A stretch of DNA of 64,000 bases, from positions 1 to 64,000 of the forward strand of contig NZ_MIJB01000024.1 of NCBI RefSeq assembly GCF_002174305.1, in the 5' to 3' direction. Every line of letters starts with the position of its first letter. The stretch's first letter is position 1. Made by a program: the position numbers and the translations under genes. Positions 9,101 through 17,761 of the stretch are shown here, one piece after another. The stretch comes from Aeromicrobium sp. PE09-221 (lineage in GTDB: Bacteria; Actinomycetota; Actinomycetes; Propionibacteriales; Nocardioidaceae). Under the pieces are notes generated by a model. It saw only the letters and a list, made by a program, of their open reading frames with translations, did no database searches and was not told the DNA's origin.

Positions 9101-9465
9101 GCAGTCGCCCTCATCCGGGGAGCGGCCAAGCTCTGCTGACCCCGGCAGCCGGGCGGCAGTCCGTCAACCCCATTCAGCCCCGGATAGGTTGACCAGCTAC
9201 CGCCAACGTGACGGAAAGGTTGATGGCCTACCGCCCAGGGCCGGGCACCACCCGCAAAGCAGCACAGGGGCCCGTCTCCTCTTCGGCGACGGGCGCCTCG
9301 TGGCCGGGGCGGTCGAGGGCCATCCCGTCGACAACCGCGGAGAGAAAGACGATCTGATCATGGGCCATGTCGGCACTCGCACCCTGTTTCGAGCGCCGGC
9401 TTCACCTACGCGGCGGATACCACCTCTGTGCGTGCTGATACGACGGGACCTGCCGCTCGTGAGAC
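9101..9465. other. Intergenic region between acyl-CoA ligase and PIN toxin
   Basis: 365 bp with no convincing gene. The first half holds three copies of the GGCGGTAG...TCAACC repeat; the second half (about 9236-9465) shows only short open frames without family resemblance or ribosome-binding sites. Both flanking genes point into this gap, so it must contain the transcription ends of both. Confidence 0.6.
9152..9235. repeat. Intergenic repeat family A, three copies (one direct, two inverted)
   Basis: Copies: GGCGGCAGTCCGTCAACC at 9152-9169 on the plus strand; GGCGGTAGCTGGTCAACC at 9187-9204 and GGCGGTAGGCCATCAACC at 9218-9235, both on the minus strand. The ends are constant and the three central bases vary. 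Related copies occur at 14110-14162, 33800-33905 and 49335-49413. Direct and inverted copies can pair, so a terminator-like or structured-RNA role is possible in this convergent gap. Confidence 0.75.
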
Positions 9466-9849
9466 TCAGCGGGTGGCGTCGAGGATCCACGGCCGCCCGA
9501 GCGAGAGCAGCCGCCGGTCGGCGGTGAGGAAGGCCAGCTGTTCGGCGGCCGCCTGCGCCAGCAGGGCACGGTCGAAGGGGTCGTGTCCGATGAGTTCGGG
9601 GAACTCTCCCATCGCCTCGGCGTGCTCACCGACCCAGGGGAGCTGCCGAAGCCCGACATCGTCCAGGATCGAGCACACGTCGCGAGGGATCTCCAAGCGA
9701 CCCCGCATCGTCTTGATCGTCATCTCCATGACGCTGATCGACGAGTAGTGGGCGGGGTGACGGGTGGCGATGAGCTCCGCCGCACTAGACCCGAGCCGCT
9801 CTTCACCCCGCAACGCCCACAACAGAGCGTGCGTATCAAGCAGGATCAT
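9466..9849 (-). CDS. PIN-domain toxin (VapC-like ribonuclease)
   Basis: 127-residue PIN-domain protein, the toxin half of a type II toxin-antitoxin pair. The N-terminus MILLDTHALLW has the first acidic catalytic residue Asp5; Glu42, Asp93 (in PFDRALLAQA) and Asp111 (in FLTADRRL) fit the other PIN acidic positions. The family cleaves RNA with Mg2+ or Mn2+. The ATG at 9849 overlaps the end of the antitoxin gene by 14 bp, the usual antitoxin-first arrangement that keeps antitoxin in excess. Longer in-frame starts exist but run through the antitoxin gene. The cognate antitoxin is Phd/YefM-like rather than classical VapB. Confidence 0.9.
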   Translation of the reverse strand: MILLDTHALLWALRGEERLGSSAAELIATRHPAHYSSISVMEMTIKTMRGRLEIPRDVCSILDDVGLRQLPWVGEHAEAMGEFPELIGHDPFDRALLAQAAAEQLAFLTADRRLLSLGRPWILDATR

Positions 9850-10096
9850 CGAGCCCGAGATCCTCGTCGAACATGGCGCGGATCTCGGCATCGGCTTCCT
9901 CAGTGAAAGCCTCTTCCCAATTCGGCCCGCCGAAGCCGGGGATCGAGCCGAACAGCGGGGCCCGGGGGCGCACCGACCGCCACTCCATGATCGGCGTGCC
10001 GGCGCGGGCCACGATGACCGTCTCCCCGGCCTCGACGGCACGCGCGAGCCGCGACATCTGCGTCTTGGCCTCGTGGATGTTGACCGTGATGCTCAT
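9836..10096 (-). CDS. Antitoxin, Phd/YefM-like
   Basis: 86 residues. The N-terminal MSITVNIHEAKTQMSRLARAVEAG segment and the following ETVIVARAGTPIMEW are typical of the Phd/YefM antitoxin fold, which dimerises and binds its own operator. The acidic C-terminal part (about residues 58-86) is the likely toxin-binding tail. The ATG follows a 33-bp palindrome by one base, which leaves no room for a Shine-Dalgarno site and suggests leaderless translation with autoregulation. The gene is transcribed with the PIN toxin. Confidence 0.9.
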   Translation of the reverse strand: MSITVNIHEAKTQMSRLARAVEAGETVIVARAGTPIMEWRSVRPRAPLFGSIPGFGGPNWEEAFTEEADAEIRAMFDEDLGLDDPA

Positions 10097-10097
10097 A

Positions 10098-10130
10098 GGA
10101 CCATCTTAGTCCAGTGGACTAAGATGGTCC
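10098..10130. promoter_or_regulatory. 33-bp perfect palindrome containing the toxin-antitoxin promoter
   Basis: Arms GGACCATCTTAGTCCA and TGGACTAAGATGGTCC (16 bp each) flank a single G. On the minus strand the palindrome holds a -10 hexamer TAAGAT (10103-10108), while a -35-like TGGACC sits at 10126-10131 with a 17-bp spacer. The -10 is 6 nt from the antitoxin ATG. This is the expected autoregulatory operator; repressor binding would cover the whole promoter. Confidence 0.8.
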
Positions 10131-10180
10131 ACTATCGTTCGCGCAGCGGGACACCGAAGAGAGGGGCCCACCATGACGAA

Positions 10181-10210
10181 TGGCCCGGAACCCTCTCGGG
10201 TTCCGGGCCA
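10181..10210. terminator. Hairpin terminator after rplQ
   Basis: TGGCCCGGAACCC, a TCTC loop and GGGTTCCGGGCCA form a perfect 13-bp stem. It lies 15 bp beyond the rplQ stop on the minus strand. The following T-tract is weak, so efficiency is uncertain. It insulates the ribosomal operon from the toxin-antitoxin promoter. Confidence 0.8.
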
Positions 10211-10224
10211 TTCCTTCAGACGGC

Positions 10225-10785
10225 TCAGGCCTTGTCGTCGGTGGACTCCTCGGTGTCCTCGACCGGGGCCTCGACGTCCGAGGTCTCCTCGGCCTCGCCG
10301 GACACCGGCGCCTCCTCGGCAGCGGCGGTCTCCTCGGCCGGTGTCTCCTCGGCCGGTGCCTTCTCGGCCGGAGCCGGAGCGGCCTCGGCCTTCGGGGCGG
10401 ACTTCTCGGCCTTCGAGGTCGGCGCGAAGCCGCCCTCCACGATCTCGATCACGGCCATGGGGGCGTTGTCGCCCTTGCGCGGACCGATCTTCGTGATCCG
10501 CGTGTAACCGCCGGGACGGTTCTCCATCGCCGGGCCGATCTCCGTGAAGAGGGTGTGCACGACACCCTTGTCGCGGATGACCTTGAGCACCTGGCGGCGG
10601 TTGGCCAGCGAATCGGTCTTGGCCTTGGTGATGAGCTGCTCGGCATACGGACGCAGGCGGCGAGCCTTGGCCTCCGTCGTCGTGATCTTGCCGTGCTCGA
10701 ACAGCGACTGCGCCAGATTGGCGAGGATCAGACGCTGGTGCGAGGGGCTACCGCCGAGACGGGCTCCCTTGGTGGGGGTGGGCAT
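10225..10785 (-). CDS. rplQ: 50S ribosomal protein L17 with acidic C-terminal extension
   Basis: 186 residues. The bL17 core (about residues 1-120, starting [12 protein letters not shown]) lies near the peptide exit tunnel of the 50S subunit. Beyond it is a low-complexity tail of about 60 residues rich in Ala, Glu and Pro, a common actinobacterial elaboration of unknown role. It is the last gene of the alpha operon, downstream of rpoA, and is followed by a strong hairpin. Confidence 0.97.
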   Translation of the reverse strand: MPTPTKGARLGGSPSHQRLILANLAQSLFEHGKITTTEAKARRLRPYAEQLITKAKTDSLANRRQVLKVIRDKGVVHTLFTEIGPAMENRPGGYTRITKIGPRKGDNAPMAVIEIVEGGFAPTSKAEKSAPKAEAAPAPAEKAPAEETPAEETAAAEEAPVSGEAEETSDVEAPVEDTEESTDDKA

Positions 10786-10827
10786 TGTCAGTTCTCCGTT
10801 TCAAAGAATCAGCGCGCGGCGGGCAGA

Positions 10828-11838
10828 TCAGTACTGCTCGTCCTCGGCGAAGCTCGCATCGTCGTCGTAGCTGTCGATGACCGCGCTGGGGTCGAAGCCG
10901 GCGGGGCTGTCCTTGAGGGACAGGCCCATCTCGGCCAGCTTGGCCTTGACCTCGTCGATCGACTTGGAGCCGAAGTTGCGGATGTCCAGCAGATCCTGCT
11001 CGCTGCGTCCGACGAGCTCACCCACGGTGTGGATGCCCTCGCGCTTCAGGCAGTTGTACGAGCGAACCGTGAAGTCCAGATCCTCGATCGGCAGGGCCAG
11101 GTCAGCGGCCATCGCCTCATCGACCGGCGACGGGCCGATGTCGATGCCCTCCGCCTCGACGTTGAGCTCACGGGCGAGGCCGAAGAGCTCGACCAGGGTC
11201 GATCCGGCCGAGGCGATCGCATCGCGCGGCAGAATGGACTGCTTGGTCTCGACGTCGATGATCAGCTTGTCGAAGTCGGTGCGCTGCTCGACTCGGGTGG
11301 CCTCGACCTTGTAGGTGACCTTCAGGACCGGGCTGTAGATGGAGTCGACCGGCATGCGGCCGATCTCTTCCTCGCCGGTCTTGTTCTGCGCGGCCGACAC
11401 GTAGCCACGGCCCCGCTCGACGACCAGCTCGATCTCGAGCCGGCCCTTGTCGTTGAGGGTCGCGACGTGCAGGTCAGGATTGTGCACCTCGACACCCGCC
11501 GGCGGCGTGATGGCCGCGGCGGTGACATCGCCGGCACCCTCGGCGCGCAGGTACATGACCACCGGCTCGTCGTTCTCCGAGGAGACGACGAGGTTCTTCA
11601 GGTTGAGGATGATCTCGGTGACATCCTCGGTGACTCCGGGGATCGTCGAGAACTCGTGCAGGACACCGTCGATCTTGATCGAGGTGACGGCCGCACCCGG
11701 GATGGAGCTCAGCAGCGTGCGACGCAGCGAGTTACCGAGGGTGTAGCCGAATCCGGGCTCGAGGGGCTCGATGACGAACCGCGAACGGTAGTCGCCTTCG
11801 GACTCTTCGGTCAGGACGGGACGCTGGGCGATCAGCAT
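10828..11838 (-). CDS. rpoA: DNA-directed RNA polymerase subunit alpha
   Basis: 336 residues. The N-terminal dimerisation domain (about 1-235) starts [13 protein letters not shown] and contains [19 protein letters not shown] flexible linker leads to the C-terminal domain (about 250-320, including [20 protein letters not shown]) that binds UP elements and activators. The acidic tail ends [12 protein letters not shown]. It assembles the RNA polymerase core. Operon position between rpsD and rplQ is canonical. Confidence 0.98.
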   Translation of the reverse strand: MLIAQRPVLTEESEGDYRSRFVIEPLEPGFGYTLGNSLRRTLLSSIPGAAVTSIKIDGVLHEFSTIPGVTEDVTEIILNLKNLVVSSENDEPVVMYLRAEGAGDVTAAAITPPAGVEVHNPDLHVATLNDKGRLEIELVVERGRGYVSAAQNKTGEEEIGRMPVDSIYSPVLKVTYKVEATRVEQRTDFDKLIIDVETKQSILPRDAIASAGSTLVELFGLARELNVEAEGIDIGPSPVDEAMAADLALPIEDLDFTVRSYNCLKREGIHTVGELVGRSEQDLLDIRNFGSKSIDEVKAKLAEMGLSLKDSPAGFDPSAVIDSYDDDASFAEDEQY

Positions 11839-11900
11839 GGTGACTGTTCCTTTCCGAACCGCCCACTATTTGACGGCTCGGGTCGAGGGAAGGGGATGGA

Positions 11901-12509
11901 TCAGATCTTCGAGTAGAACTCGACGATCAGCTGCTCCTGGATCGGGACGACGATCTGCTCACGCACCGGCTTCTGGTGCACGAGGATACGTCCGCGCTCC
12001 GGCGAGACGTCGAGCCAACCGGGAACGGTGTCCTGGTCATGGGTCTCGCGCGCCACGATGAAGGGCGTCATCTCCAGGCTCTTGGGACGCACGTCGATGA
12101 TGTCGTGCGGGGAGACCTGGAAGGAGGGGATATTGGTCTTGACACCGTTGACCAGGAAGTGACCGTGGGTCACCAGCTGGCGGGCGTGACGCCGCGTGCG
12201 GGCCAGGCCTGCACGGTAGACGACATTGTCCAGGCGGGTCTCGAGCAGCGTGAGCAGGTTGTCACCGGTCTTGCCGGGCTTGCGGTGAGCGTGCTCGTAG
12301 TACTTGCGGAACTGCTTCTCCAGCACGCCGTAGGTGTACCGCGCCTTCTGCTTCTCCTGCAGCTGGGTGCGGTACTCCGACTCCTTGACGCGGGCTCGGC
12401 CGTGCTGGCCGGGCGCGTACGGACGGCGCTCGAAGGCCTTGTCCCCACCGACGAGGTCGACGCCGAGGCGGCGCGACTTCTTGGTGAGAGGTCCGGTGTA
12501 ACGGGCCAT
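11901..12509 (-). CDS. rpsD: 30S ribosomal protein S4
   Basis: 202 residues. uS4 binds 16S rRNA early in 30S assembly. The N-terminus MARYTGPLTKKSRRLG lacks the zinc-binding cysteines of some S4 paralogs, so this is the zinc-free form. An S4 RNA-binding domain is at about residues 92-155 (RLDNVVYRAGLARTRRHARQ). It lies between rpsK and rpoA in the alpha operon. Confidence 0.97.
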   Translation of the reverse strand: MARYTGPLTKKSRRLGVDLVGGDKAFERRPYAPGQHGRARVKESEYRTQLQEKQKARYTYGVLEKQFRKYYEHAHRKPGKTGDNLLTLLETRLDNVVYRAGLARTRRHARQLVTHGHFLVNGVKTNIPSFQVSPHDIIDVRPKSLEMTPFIVARETHDQDTVPGWLDVSPERGRILVHQKPVREQIVVPIQEQLIVEFYSKI

Positions 12510-12537
12510 GGGTGAAAACTCCTAGAAAATCGACGCG

Positions 12538-12939
12538 TCAGAGACGACGGTGCTTGGGCGGACGGCAGCCGTTGTGCGGCGTGGGGGTCACATCGGAGAT
12601 GGTGCCGACCTCCAGGCCGACGCCGCTGAGCGACCGGATCGCCGTCTCGCGGCCCGAACCCGGGCCCTTCACGAAGACGTCGATCTTCTTCATGCCGTGC
12701 TCCATCGCCTGGCGGCCCGCGGCCTCGGCGGCCATGCCTGCGGCGTAGGGCGTCGACTTGCGCGAGCCCTTGAAACCGACGGTTCCGCCGGAGGCCCAGG
12801 AGATCACCTGACCGCTGGGGTCGGTGATCGTCACGTGCGTGTTGTTGAACGTGCTCTTGATATGCGCCTGGCCCTGCGCGACGTTCTTCTTCTCCTTGCG
12901 GCGCACCTTCTTGGCGCCTGCATTGCTCTTGGGAGGCAT
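12538..12939 (-). CDS. rpsK: 30S ribosomal protein S11
   Basis: 133 residues, uS11 of the 30S platform. ATG at 12939 begins [20 protein letters not shown]; the longer open frame upstream overlaps rpsM and is rejected. Core motifs include [15 protein letters not shown] and the C-terminal [16 protein letters not shown]. Seven bases separate it from the rpsM stop. Confidence 0.97.
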   Translation of the reverse strand: MPPKSNAGAKKVRRKEKKNVAQGQAHIKSTFNNTHVTITDPSGQVISWASGGTVGFKGSRKSTPYAAGMAAEAAGRQAMEHGMKKIDVFVKGPGSGRETAIRSLSGVGLEVGTISDVTPTPHNGCRPPKHRRL

Positions 12940-12946
12940 CGTCAGA

Positions 12947-13315
12947 TCACTTCTTCTTTCCGGCGACGGTGCGCTTGGGGCCCTTGCGCGTGCGGGCATT
13001 GGTCTTGGTGCGCTGGCCACGGACGGGCAGGTGGGCCCGGTGGCGGCGACCCTGGTAGCTGCCGATCTCCATCTTGCGACGGATGTCGGCGGTGATCTCG
13101 CGGCGGAGGTCACCCTCGACCTGGTAGTTGGTCTCGATGTGGTCACGGAGCGCGACGAGCTGGTCGTCGTTCAGCTCGTGGACACGAGTGCTCGGGTCGA
13201 TGCCGGTCGCGGCAAGGGTCTCGGCGGCGCGCGTGCGGCCGACGCCGAAGATATAGGTGAGTGCGATCTCGATGCGCTTCTCGCGCGGGAGATCGACTCC
13301 GATGAGGCGTGCCAT
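12947..13315 (-). CDS. rpsM: 30S ribosomal protein S13
   Basis: 122 residues, uS13 of the 30S head, contacting the P-site tRNA and intersubunit bridges. The N-terminus [20 protein letters not shown] and the C-terminal basic stretch [14 protein letters not shown] are characteristic. Start chosen at the conserved MARL. Confidence 0.97.
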   Translation of the reverse strand: MARLIGVDLPREKRIEIALTYIFGVGRTRAAETLAATGIDPSTRVHELNDDQLVALRDHIETNYQVEGDLRREITADIRRKMEIGSYQGRRHRAHLPVRGQRTKTNARTRKGPKRTVAGKKK

Positions 13316-13490
13316 GGTGGCATTTCCTTTCGATCAGCGAAGGTGTTGGCGTCCGTGGCGCCCCGGTTGCCTCCCACAGCGGCCCTAGGTGGCCGTCATG
13401 GAACCGGGCCCCGGCCTTCGCGCCGGGGGTGGCGTCCGCACGAGGCGGACGAGCCGTCAGACGATGTGATTCACGGTGAAGAAGCCGCGA

Positions 13491-13604
13491 TCAGCCCTGG
13501 CGCTGCTTGTGGCGCGGGTTAGAGCAGATCACCATGACGCGGCCGTGGCGACGGATCACCTTGCAGCTGTCACAGATCTTCTTCACGCTCGGGTTGACCT
13601 TCAT
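13491..13604 (-). CDS. rpmJ: 50S ribosomal protein L36
   Basis: A 37-residue protein starting [14 protein letters not shown]. The zinc ligands Cys11, Cys14, Cys27 and His32 are present, so this is the zinc-ribbon form. It lies between infA and rpsM as in most actinobacteria. About 175 bp separate its stop from rpsM, so a separate rpsM promoter is possible there. Confidence 0.97.
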   Translation of the reverse strand: MKVNPSVKKICDSCKVIRRHGRVMVICSNPRHKQRQG

Positions 13605-13640
13605 CGAGAAATCTCTCTCTTGGGTACGAACGTGACGGGT

Positions 13641-13862
13641 TTACTTGTAGCGGTAGACGATGCGCCCGCGGCTGAGGTCATAGGGCGACAGCTCCACCAC
13701 GACCCGGTCCTCGGGGAGGATCCGGATGTAGTGCTGACGCATCTTGCCCGAGATGTGCGCGAGGACCTTGTGGCCGTTGGCCAGCTCCACGCGGAACATC
13801 GCGTTCGGCAGGGCTTCGATGACCGCGCCCTCCATCTCGATGACGCCTTCTTTTTTCGCCAT
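13641..13862 (-). CDS. infA: Translation initiation factor IF-1
   Basis: 73 residues, single S1/OB-fold domain beginning [20 protein letters not shown]. It binds the ribosomal A site during initiation. It heads the infA-rpmJ-rpsM-rpsK-rpsD-rpoA-rplQ unit and has a recognisable promoter about 95 bp upstream. Confidence 0.98.
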   Translation of the reverse strand: MAKKEGVIEMEGAVIEALPNAMFRVELANGHKVLAHISGKMRQHYIRILPEDRVVVELSPYDLSRGRIVYRYK

Positions 13863-13961
13863 GACCTCTTCTTCGGTTGACTACGTCGACCAGACCTCGG
13901 CACACACGTCCGCCACCGACCCGAGGGCAGGAAGGGACGCGGCTGACGAGGCCGACTCCCT

Positions 13962-13991
13962 ATCATACGCTGGCCGTCATGCCCGACTCAA
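13962..13991 (-). promoter_or_regulatory. Sigma70-like promoter for infA operon
   Basis: On the minus strand TTGAGT (13986-13991) and TATGAT (13962-13967) are separated by 18 bp. The predicted leader is about 95 nt before the infA ATG. Both hexamers are near-consensus and the -10 region is AT-rich against a high-GC background. Confidence 0.65.
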
Positions 13992-14109
13992 ATCGGGTCG
14001 ATCTGTCGTCCTGTCGAGTCCATGCTCGACGACTCGACGGAACCACGGCTCCAGGGAACGAACGATGTGTTTCGGTCGCCCCGCGAACGACGAGAGCGCG
14101 GCCGTCACT

Positions 14110-14162
14110 GGTTGACAGCTCACCGCGATGTACCCGGGCCCGAGTCCGGTGAGCAGTCAACC
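14110..14162. repeat. Intergenic repeat family A, inverted pair after map
   Basis: Minus-strand copy CGCGGTGAGCTGTCAACC (14110-14127) and plus-strand copy TCCGGTGAGCAGTCAACC (14145-14162). They form a 16-bp stem with one mismatch and a loop of about 20 nt. Position 53 bp downstream of the map stop suggests a terminator-like function. Confidence 0.75.
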
Positions 14163-14214
14163 ATCAGACCCACCCCGGTTACGCGCCTTCCAGACGCTCG
14201 GGAGCGGAGCTCGC

Positions 14215-15030
14215 TCAGAGGGCGCCGAGCGGCACACCCTCGTCGGCGAGCCGGGCGGCGCCCCCGTCCTCGGCGGTCAGCACCCAGATACCGGACTCGG
14301 TACGGGCCACCGTGTGCTCCCAGTGCGCGGCCAGCGAGCTGTCCGGGGTCACCGCCGTCCAGCCGTCCTCGAGGATGCGTGCCTGCGCCGAGCCCAGGGT
14401 CACCATCGGCTCGATCGCGAGCGTCACCCCCGCGGTCAACCGGGGTCCCTTGCCGGCGCGACCGGTATTGGGCACATCGGGGTCCATGTGCATCTCCCGG
14501 CCGATGCCGTGCCCGGTGAACGACTCGGTGATACCGTAATCGCCGGCCGCGTCGACGCTCGCAGCGATGGCGTGGGAGATGTCGCCGACGCGTTCGCCGG
14601 TCGCCATCGCCGCGATACCGGCCCACAGCGCCGCCTCCGTTACCCGGGACAGCGCGGTGGCCGCTTCGGAGACGGTGCCGATCTCCACGCTGATCGCCGC
14701 GTCACCGTGCCAGCCGTCGACGATAGCCCCGCAGTCGATGGACAGCAGGTCACCGTCGCGCAGAACCCGGTCACCGGGGATGCCGTGGACGATCTCCTCG
14801 TTGACCGAGGTGCAGATGACACCGGTGAAGCCGTGATACCCGAGGAAGTTCGAGGTCGCACCCTGCTCACGGATCCGCTCGTGCGCGAAGTCGTTGAGCT
14901 CGCCCGTGGTGACGCCTGGCGCCGCAGCATCGCGCAGCGACTGCAGCGTCCGGGCGACCACGAGGCCGGCCCGACGCATCAGCATCAGCTCGGCCTCGCT
15001 CTTGGTCTCGATCCGTCCCCGCCCGAACAT
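14215..15030 (-). CDS. map: Type I methionine aminopeptidase
   Basis: 271 residues; removes the N-terminal methionine from nascent proteins. Metal ligands are seen in the family motifs SIDCGAIVDGWHGDAA (two Asp), GHGIGREMH (His), IEPMV (Glu) and WEHTVARTESG (Glu). ATG 15030 begins MFGRGRIETKSEAEL and has a GGGAG ribosome-binding site; a longer frame upstream would run into the 15046-15108 inverted repeat. The gene follows secY-adk, the standard order, but the inverted repeat separates it from adk. Confidence 0.96.
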   Translation of the reverse strand: MFGRGRIETKSEAELMLMRRAGLVVARTLQSLRDAAAPGVTTGELNDFAHERIREQGATSNFLGYHGFTGVICTSVNEEIVHGIPGDRVLRDGDLLSIDCGAIVDGWHGDAAISVEIGTVSEAATALSRVTEAALWAGIAAMATGERVGDISHAIAASVDAAGDYGITESFTGHGIGREMHMDPDVPNTGRAGKGPRLTAGVTLAIEPMVTLGSAQARILEDGWTAVTPDSSLAAHWEHTVARTESGIWVLTAEDGGAARLADEGVPLGAL

Positions 15031-15045
15031 CTCAGCTCCCGCCCT

Positions 15046-15108
15046 CGTTGAGTGTGACGTTTGGACGGCTGAAACGCCGTTCTTCCCGTCCAAACGTCAC
15101 ACTCAACG
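15046..15108. repeat. 23-bp perfect inverted repeat between adk and map
   Basis: Left arm 15046-15068 and right arm 15086-15108 are exact reverse complements, with a 17-nt loop. The core of the right arm is CCGTCCAAACGTCACACTC. It lies 28 bp after the adk stop and 16 bp before the map start, so it could end adk transcription or sequester the map leader. Its length is beyond an ordinary terminator. Confidence 0.85.
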
Positions 15109-15135
15109 TGGACTCGTACCGCTGAGGCCGCACGG

Positions 15136-15702
15136 TCAAGGTTTGGGGAGGGCGGCGTCGATGCGCGACGCGACCTCGTCGACACTGCCCATGCCGTCGA
15201 CCTCGACCAGCAGACCGCGCTGACGATAGACATCCAACAGCGGAGCCGTCTCGGCCGCGTACACCTCCTGGCGGTGGCGGATGACCTCCTCTGTGTCATC
15301 GCTGCGTCCGCTCGTCTCGGCGCGCTTGAGCAGTCGCGCGATGAGCTCCTCGGGGTCCACCGTCAACGCCAATGCGGCATCGAGCTGGGTCCCGAGGTCC
15401 GCCAGGATCGAGTCCAACTCGGTCACCTGATCCGGCGTACGCGGGTACCCGTCGAGCAGGAAGGCGTCACGGGCATCGGGCTGCGCCAGACGATCGCGCA
15501 CCATCGCATTGGTGACCGAATCGGGGACGTACTCCCCCGCGTCCATGTAGCGCTGCGCCGTCTTCCCCAGCTCGGTCTGCCGCGAGACATTGTCGCGGAA
15601 GATGTCACCGGTGGAGATGTGAGCACCCTCGATACGGCGCGCCAGCGCCTCAGCCTGCGTGCCCTTGCCCGCCCCCGGCGGACCCATGATGACAAGACGC
15701 AT
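15136..15702 (-). CDS. adk: Adenylate kinase
   Basis: 188 residues; catalyses ATP + AMP to 2 ADP. The P-loop GPPGAGKGTQ is at residues 7-16 and the AMP-binding STGDIFR near 30. LID residues SGRSDDTEEVIRHR indicate the short, zinc-free LID type, in keeping with the length. The ATG overlaps the secY stop by one base (TAATG), so the two are translationally coupled. Confidence 0.97.
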   Translation of the reverse strand: MRLVIMGPPGAGKGTQAEALARRIEGAHISTGDIFRDNVSRQTELGKTAQRYMDAGEYVPDSVTNAMVRDRLAQPDARDAFLLDGYPRTPDQVTELDSILADLGTQLDAALALTVDPEELIARLLKRAETSGRSDDTEEVIRHRQEVYAAETAPLLDVYRQRGLLVEVDGMGSVDEVASRIDAALPKP

Positions 15703-17006
15703 TACTTCAAGAACCCTTCGTAGTTGCGCTGCTGGAGCTGGCTCTCGATCTGTTGGACCGTCGAGAGACCGACGCCGACGATGATGAGGATCGAGGTACC
15801 ACCGAACGGGAAGTTCTGGCTCGCGCCGAGCAGCGCGATCGCGACCATCGGGATGAGCGCGACGACCCCGAGATAGGTCGCACCCGGCGCGGTGATCCGG
15901 CTGAGCACATAGGCGAGGTAGTCCTCGGTCGGCCGACCCGCGCGGATACCCGGGATGAAGCCGCCGTACTTGCGCATATTGTCCGCGACCTCGTTCGGGT
16001 TGAACGTGATCGAGACGTAGAAGTACGTGAAGAACACGATCAACAGGAAGAACGTGATCATGTAGTACGGGTGGTCGCCGCGCACGAAATGGTCCTGGAT
16101 CCAGGTCGACCACGACTCAGCGGGGTTGAAGTTCGCCACGAGCGCCGGGATGTACAGCAGGCTGGAGGCGAAGATCACCGGGATGATGCCGGCCTGGTTG
16201 ACCTTGATCGGGATATAGGTCGAGGAGCCACCGAACATCCGACGGCCCACCATCCGCTTGGCGTACTGGACCGGGATGCGGCGCTGCGCCTGCTCGACGA
16301 AGATGACCGCCGCGACGATCACCAGACCGACGAGCGTGACGAGGGTGAAGGTCGTCCAGCCGTTCTGCAGGCGGATCTGCCACATGGCACCCGGGAAGGT
16401 CGCGATGACCTGGCAGAAGATCAGGATCGACATGCCGTTGCCGACGCCGCGGTCGGTGATGAGCTCACCGAACCACATGATGACCGTCGTGCCGGCCACC
16501 ATCACGGTCACGATCAGCAGGAAGGACAGGACATTGTCGGGGCGATACAGCAGGTCACCGCACTGGATGCCGCCGAAGAGCTGGCCGCTGCGCGCGAGCG
16601 CCACGATGCCGGTCGCCTGCAGGATCGCGAGCCCCACGGTGAGATAGCGGGTGTACTGGGTGATCTTGGTCTGCCCGGCCTGGCCTTCCTTCTTCAAGGC
16701 CTCCAGTCGCGGGATCACCACCACGAGCAGCTGCAGGATGATGCTCGCGGTGATGTACGGCATGATGCCGAGGGCGAAGACCGTCAGCTGGAGCAGCGCA
16801 CCGCCGGAGAAGACGTTGATGAGGGCGAACAGGCTGCTCTGCTCGCTCTGGGCCGCCAGGTCGACACACTGTTGCACATTGGGGACGTTGATCCCCGGCG
16901 CCGGCAGCATCGATCCGAAGCGGAACAGCACGATGATGAACAGCACGAAGAGGAGCTTGCGCCGCAGATCGGGTGTCTTGAACGCGTTGACGAAGGCGCT
17001 GAGCAC
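15702..17006 (-). CDS. secY: Preprotein translocase subunit SecY
   Basis: 434 residues, ten predicted membrane segments, the channel of the Sec translocon. The N-terminus MLSAFVNAFKTPDLRRK and the segment GRRMFGGSSTYIPIKVNQAG are family hallmarks. A 311-bp gap with a hairpin on its right side separates it from rplO, so it probably has its own promoter. It is coupled to adk. Confidence 0.98.
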   Translation of the reverse strand: MLSAFVNAFKTPDLRRKLLFVLFIIVLFRFGSMLPAPGINVPNVQQCVDLAAQSEQSSLFALINVFSGGALLQLTVFALGIMPYITASIILQLLVVVIPRLEALKKEGQAGQTKITQYTRYLTVGLAILQATGIVALARSGQLFGGIQCGDLLYRPDNVLSFLLIVTVMVAGTTVIMWFGELITDRGVGNGMSILIFCQVIATFPGAMWQIRLQNGWTTFTLVTLVGLVIVAAVIFVEQAQRRIPVQYAKRMVGRRMFGGSSTYIPIKVNQAGIIPVIFASSLLYIPALVANFNPAESWSTWIQDHFVRGDHPYYMITFFLLIVFFTYFYVSITFNPNEVADNMRKYGGFIPGIRAGRPTEDYLAYVLSRITAPGATYLGVVALIPMVAIALLGASQNFPFGGTSILIIVGVGLSTVQQIESQLQQRNYEGFLK

Positions 17007-17317
17007 CGGGTTCCTCCTCGTGCGCTAGGAGACTGCTGACGAATCGTGGTCGTCGCGAGCGGCGTATCCCTGGGATGGCTCGCGATGCGCAGGAGCGCTG
17101 GCAGGCTGGGAGGCCTTTCGAGCGACTGCAACGTAGCGAGGCGCCCACGGGGCGGCGCGCAGTAGGCCAGGATTCTTCAGCAGCCTCCTCAGTGCTGACT
17201 CGTGTGATGGCTGTGCTCTGATGTGTCGATCAGGGCACAGACGCTGACTCTAACAGGGGACGAGAACGGCGGGACATGCCGATGGCATATCCCGCCGTTC
17301 TTCAGACGATCATTCGA
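17007..17317. other. Intergenic region between rplO and secY
   Basis: 311 bp. A hairpin near rplO (17264-17300) ends the spc unit. The remainder should hold the secY promoter on the minus strand, but I cannot pick a convincing pair of hexamers. Confidence 0.5.
17264..17300. terminator. Hairpin terminator after rplO
   Basis: GAACGGCGGGACATGC at 17264-17279 pairs with GCATATCCCGCCGTTC at 17285-17300 with a single mismatch and a 5-nt loop. It lies 18 bp past the rplO stop on the minus strand. The T-tract is poor. Confidence 0.7.
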
Positions 17318-17761
17318 TCACCGCTCGGTGATCGAACCGCCCGCGCCCTCGATCTTGCTCTTGGCCGAGGCCGAGAACTTGTCTGCCGTGACCTGCACGG
17401 CGACCGAGAGATCTCCGCCACCGAGCACCTTGACGCGCTGGCCCTTGCGGACCGCGCCCTTGGCGACGAGCGCGTCGACATCGACGGCACCGCCCTCGGG
17501 GAACAGCTCGCCGATGCGGCCGGCGTTGACGACCTGGTACTCCTCGCGGAAGGGGTTCTTGAAGCCCTTCAGCTTGGGCAGACGCATGTGGAGCGGTGTC
17601 TGACCGCCCTCGAAGGCCGCCGAGACCTGGTAACGCGCCTTGGTGCCCTTGGTACCGCGGCCGGCGGTCTTGCCCTTGGACGCCTCACCGCGACCCACAC
17701 GGGTCTTGGCGGTCTTGGCGCCGGGGGCGGGACGCAGATGGTGCAATTTCAGCGGCGCCAT
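17318..17761 (-). CDS. rplO: 50S ribosomal protein L15
   Basis: 147 residues, uL15. The glycine/lysine-rich N-terminal arm [10 protein letters not shown] is characteristic. It immediately precedes the rpmD stop (adjacent coordinates) and is the last gene of the spc operon before a hairpin. Confidence 0.97.
   Translation of the reverse strand: MAPLKLHHLRPAPGAKTAKTRVGRGEASKGKTAGRGTKGTKARYQVSAAFEGGQTPLHMRLPKLKGFKNPFREEYQVVNAGRIGELFPEGGAVDVDALVAKGAVRKGQRVKVLGGGDLSVAVQVTADKFSASAKSKIEGAGGSITER

Larger units (their letters stand above)
13863..14214. other. Intergenic region between map and infA
   Basis: 352 bp without a gene. It contains the infA promoter (13962-13991) and, next to the map stop, an inverted pair of family A repeats (14110-14162). 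The stretch between about 13992 and 14109 shows no feature I can support. Confidence 0.6.

Noticed and set aside
9189-9527. 112-codon open frame in the gap after the acyl-CoA ligase
   Set aside because: It starts inside a repeat, overlaps the toxin gene on the other strand and has no ribosome-binding site or recognisable sequence.
10180-11916. 578-codon plus-strand open frame opposite rplQ and rpoA
   Set aside because: Antisense shadow of certain ribosomal and RNA polymerase genes.
15753-17039. 428-codon plus-strand open frame opposite secY
   Set aside because: Composition is Asp/Glu/His/Arg-rich nonsense typical of antisense frames in high-GC DNA; secY on the other strand is certain.
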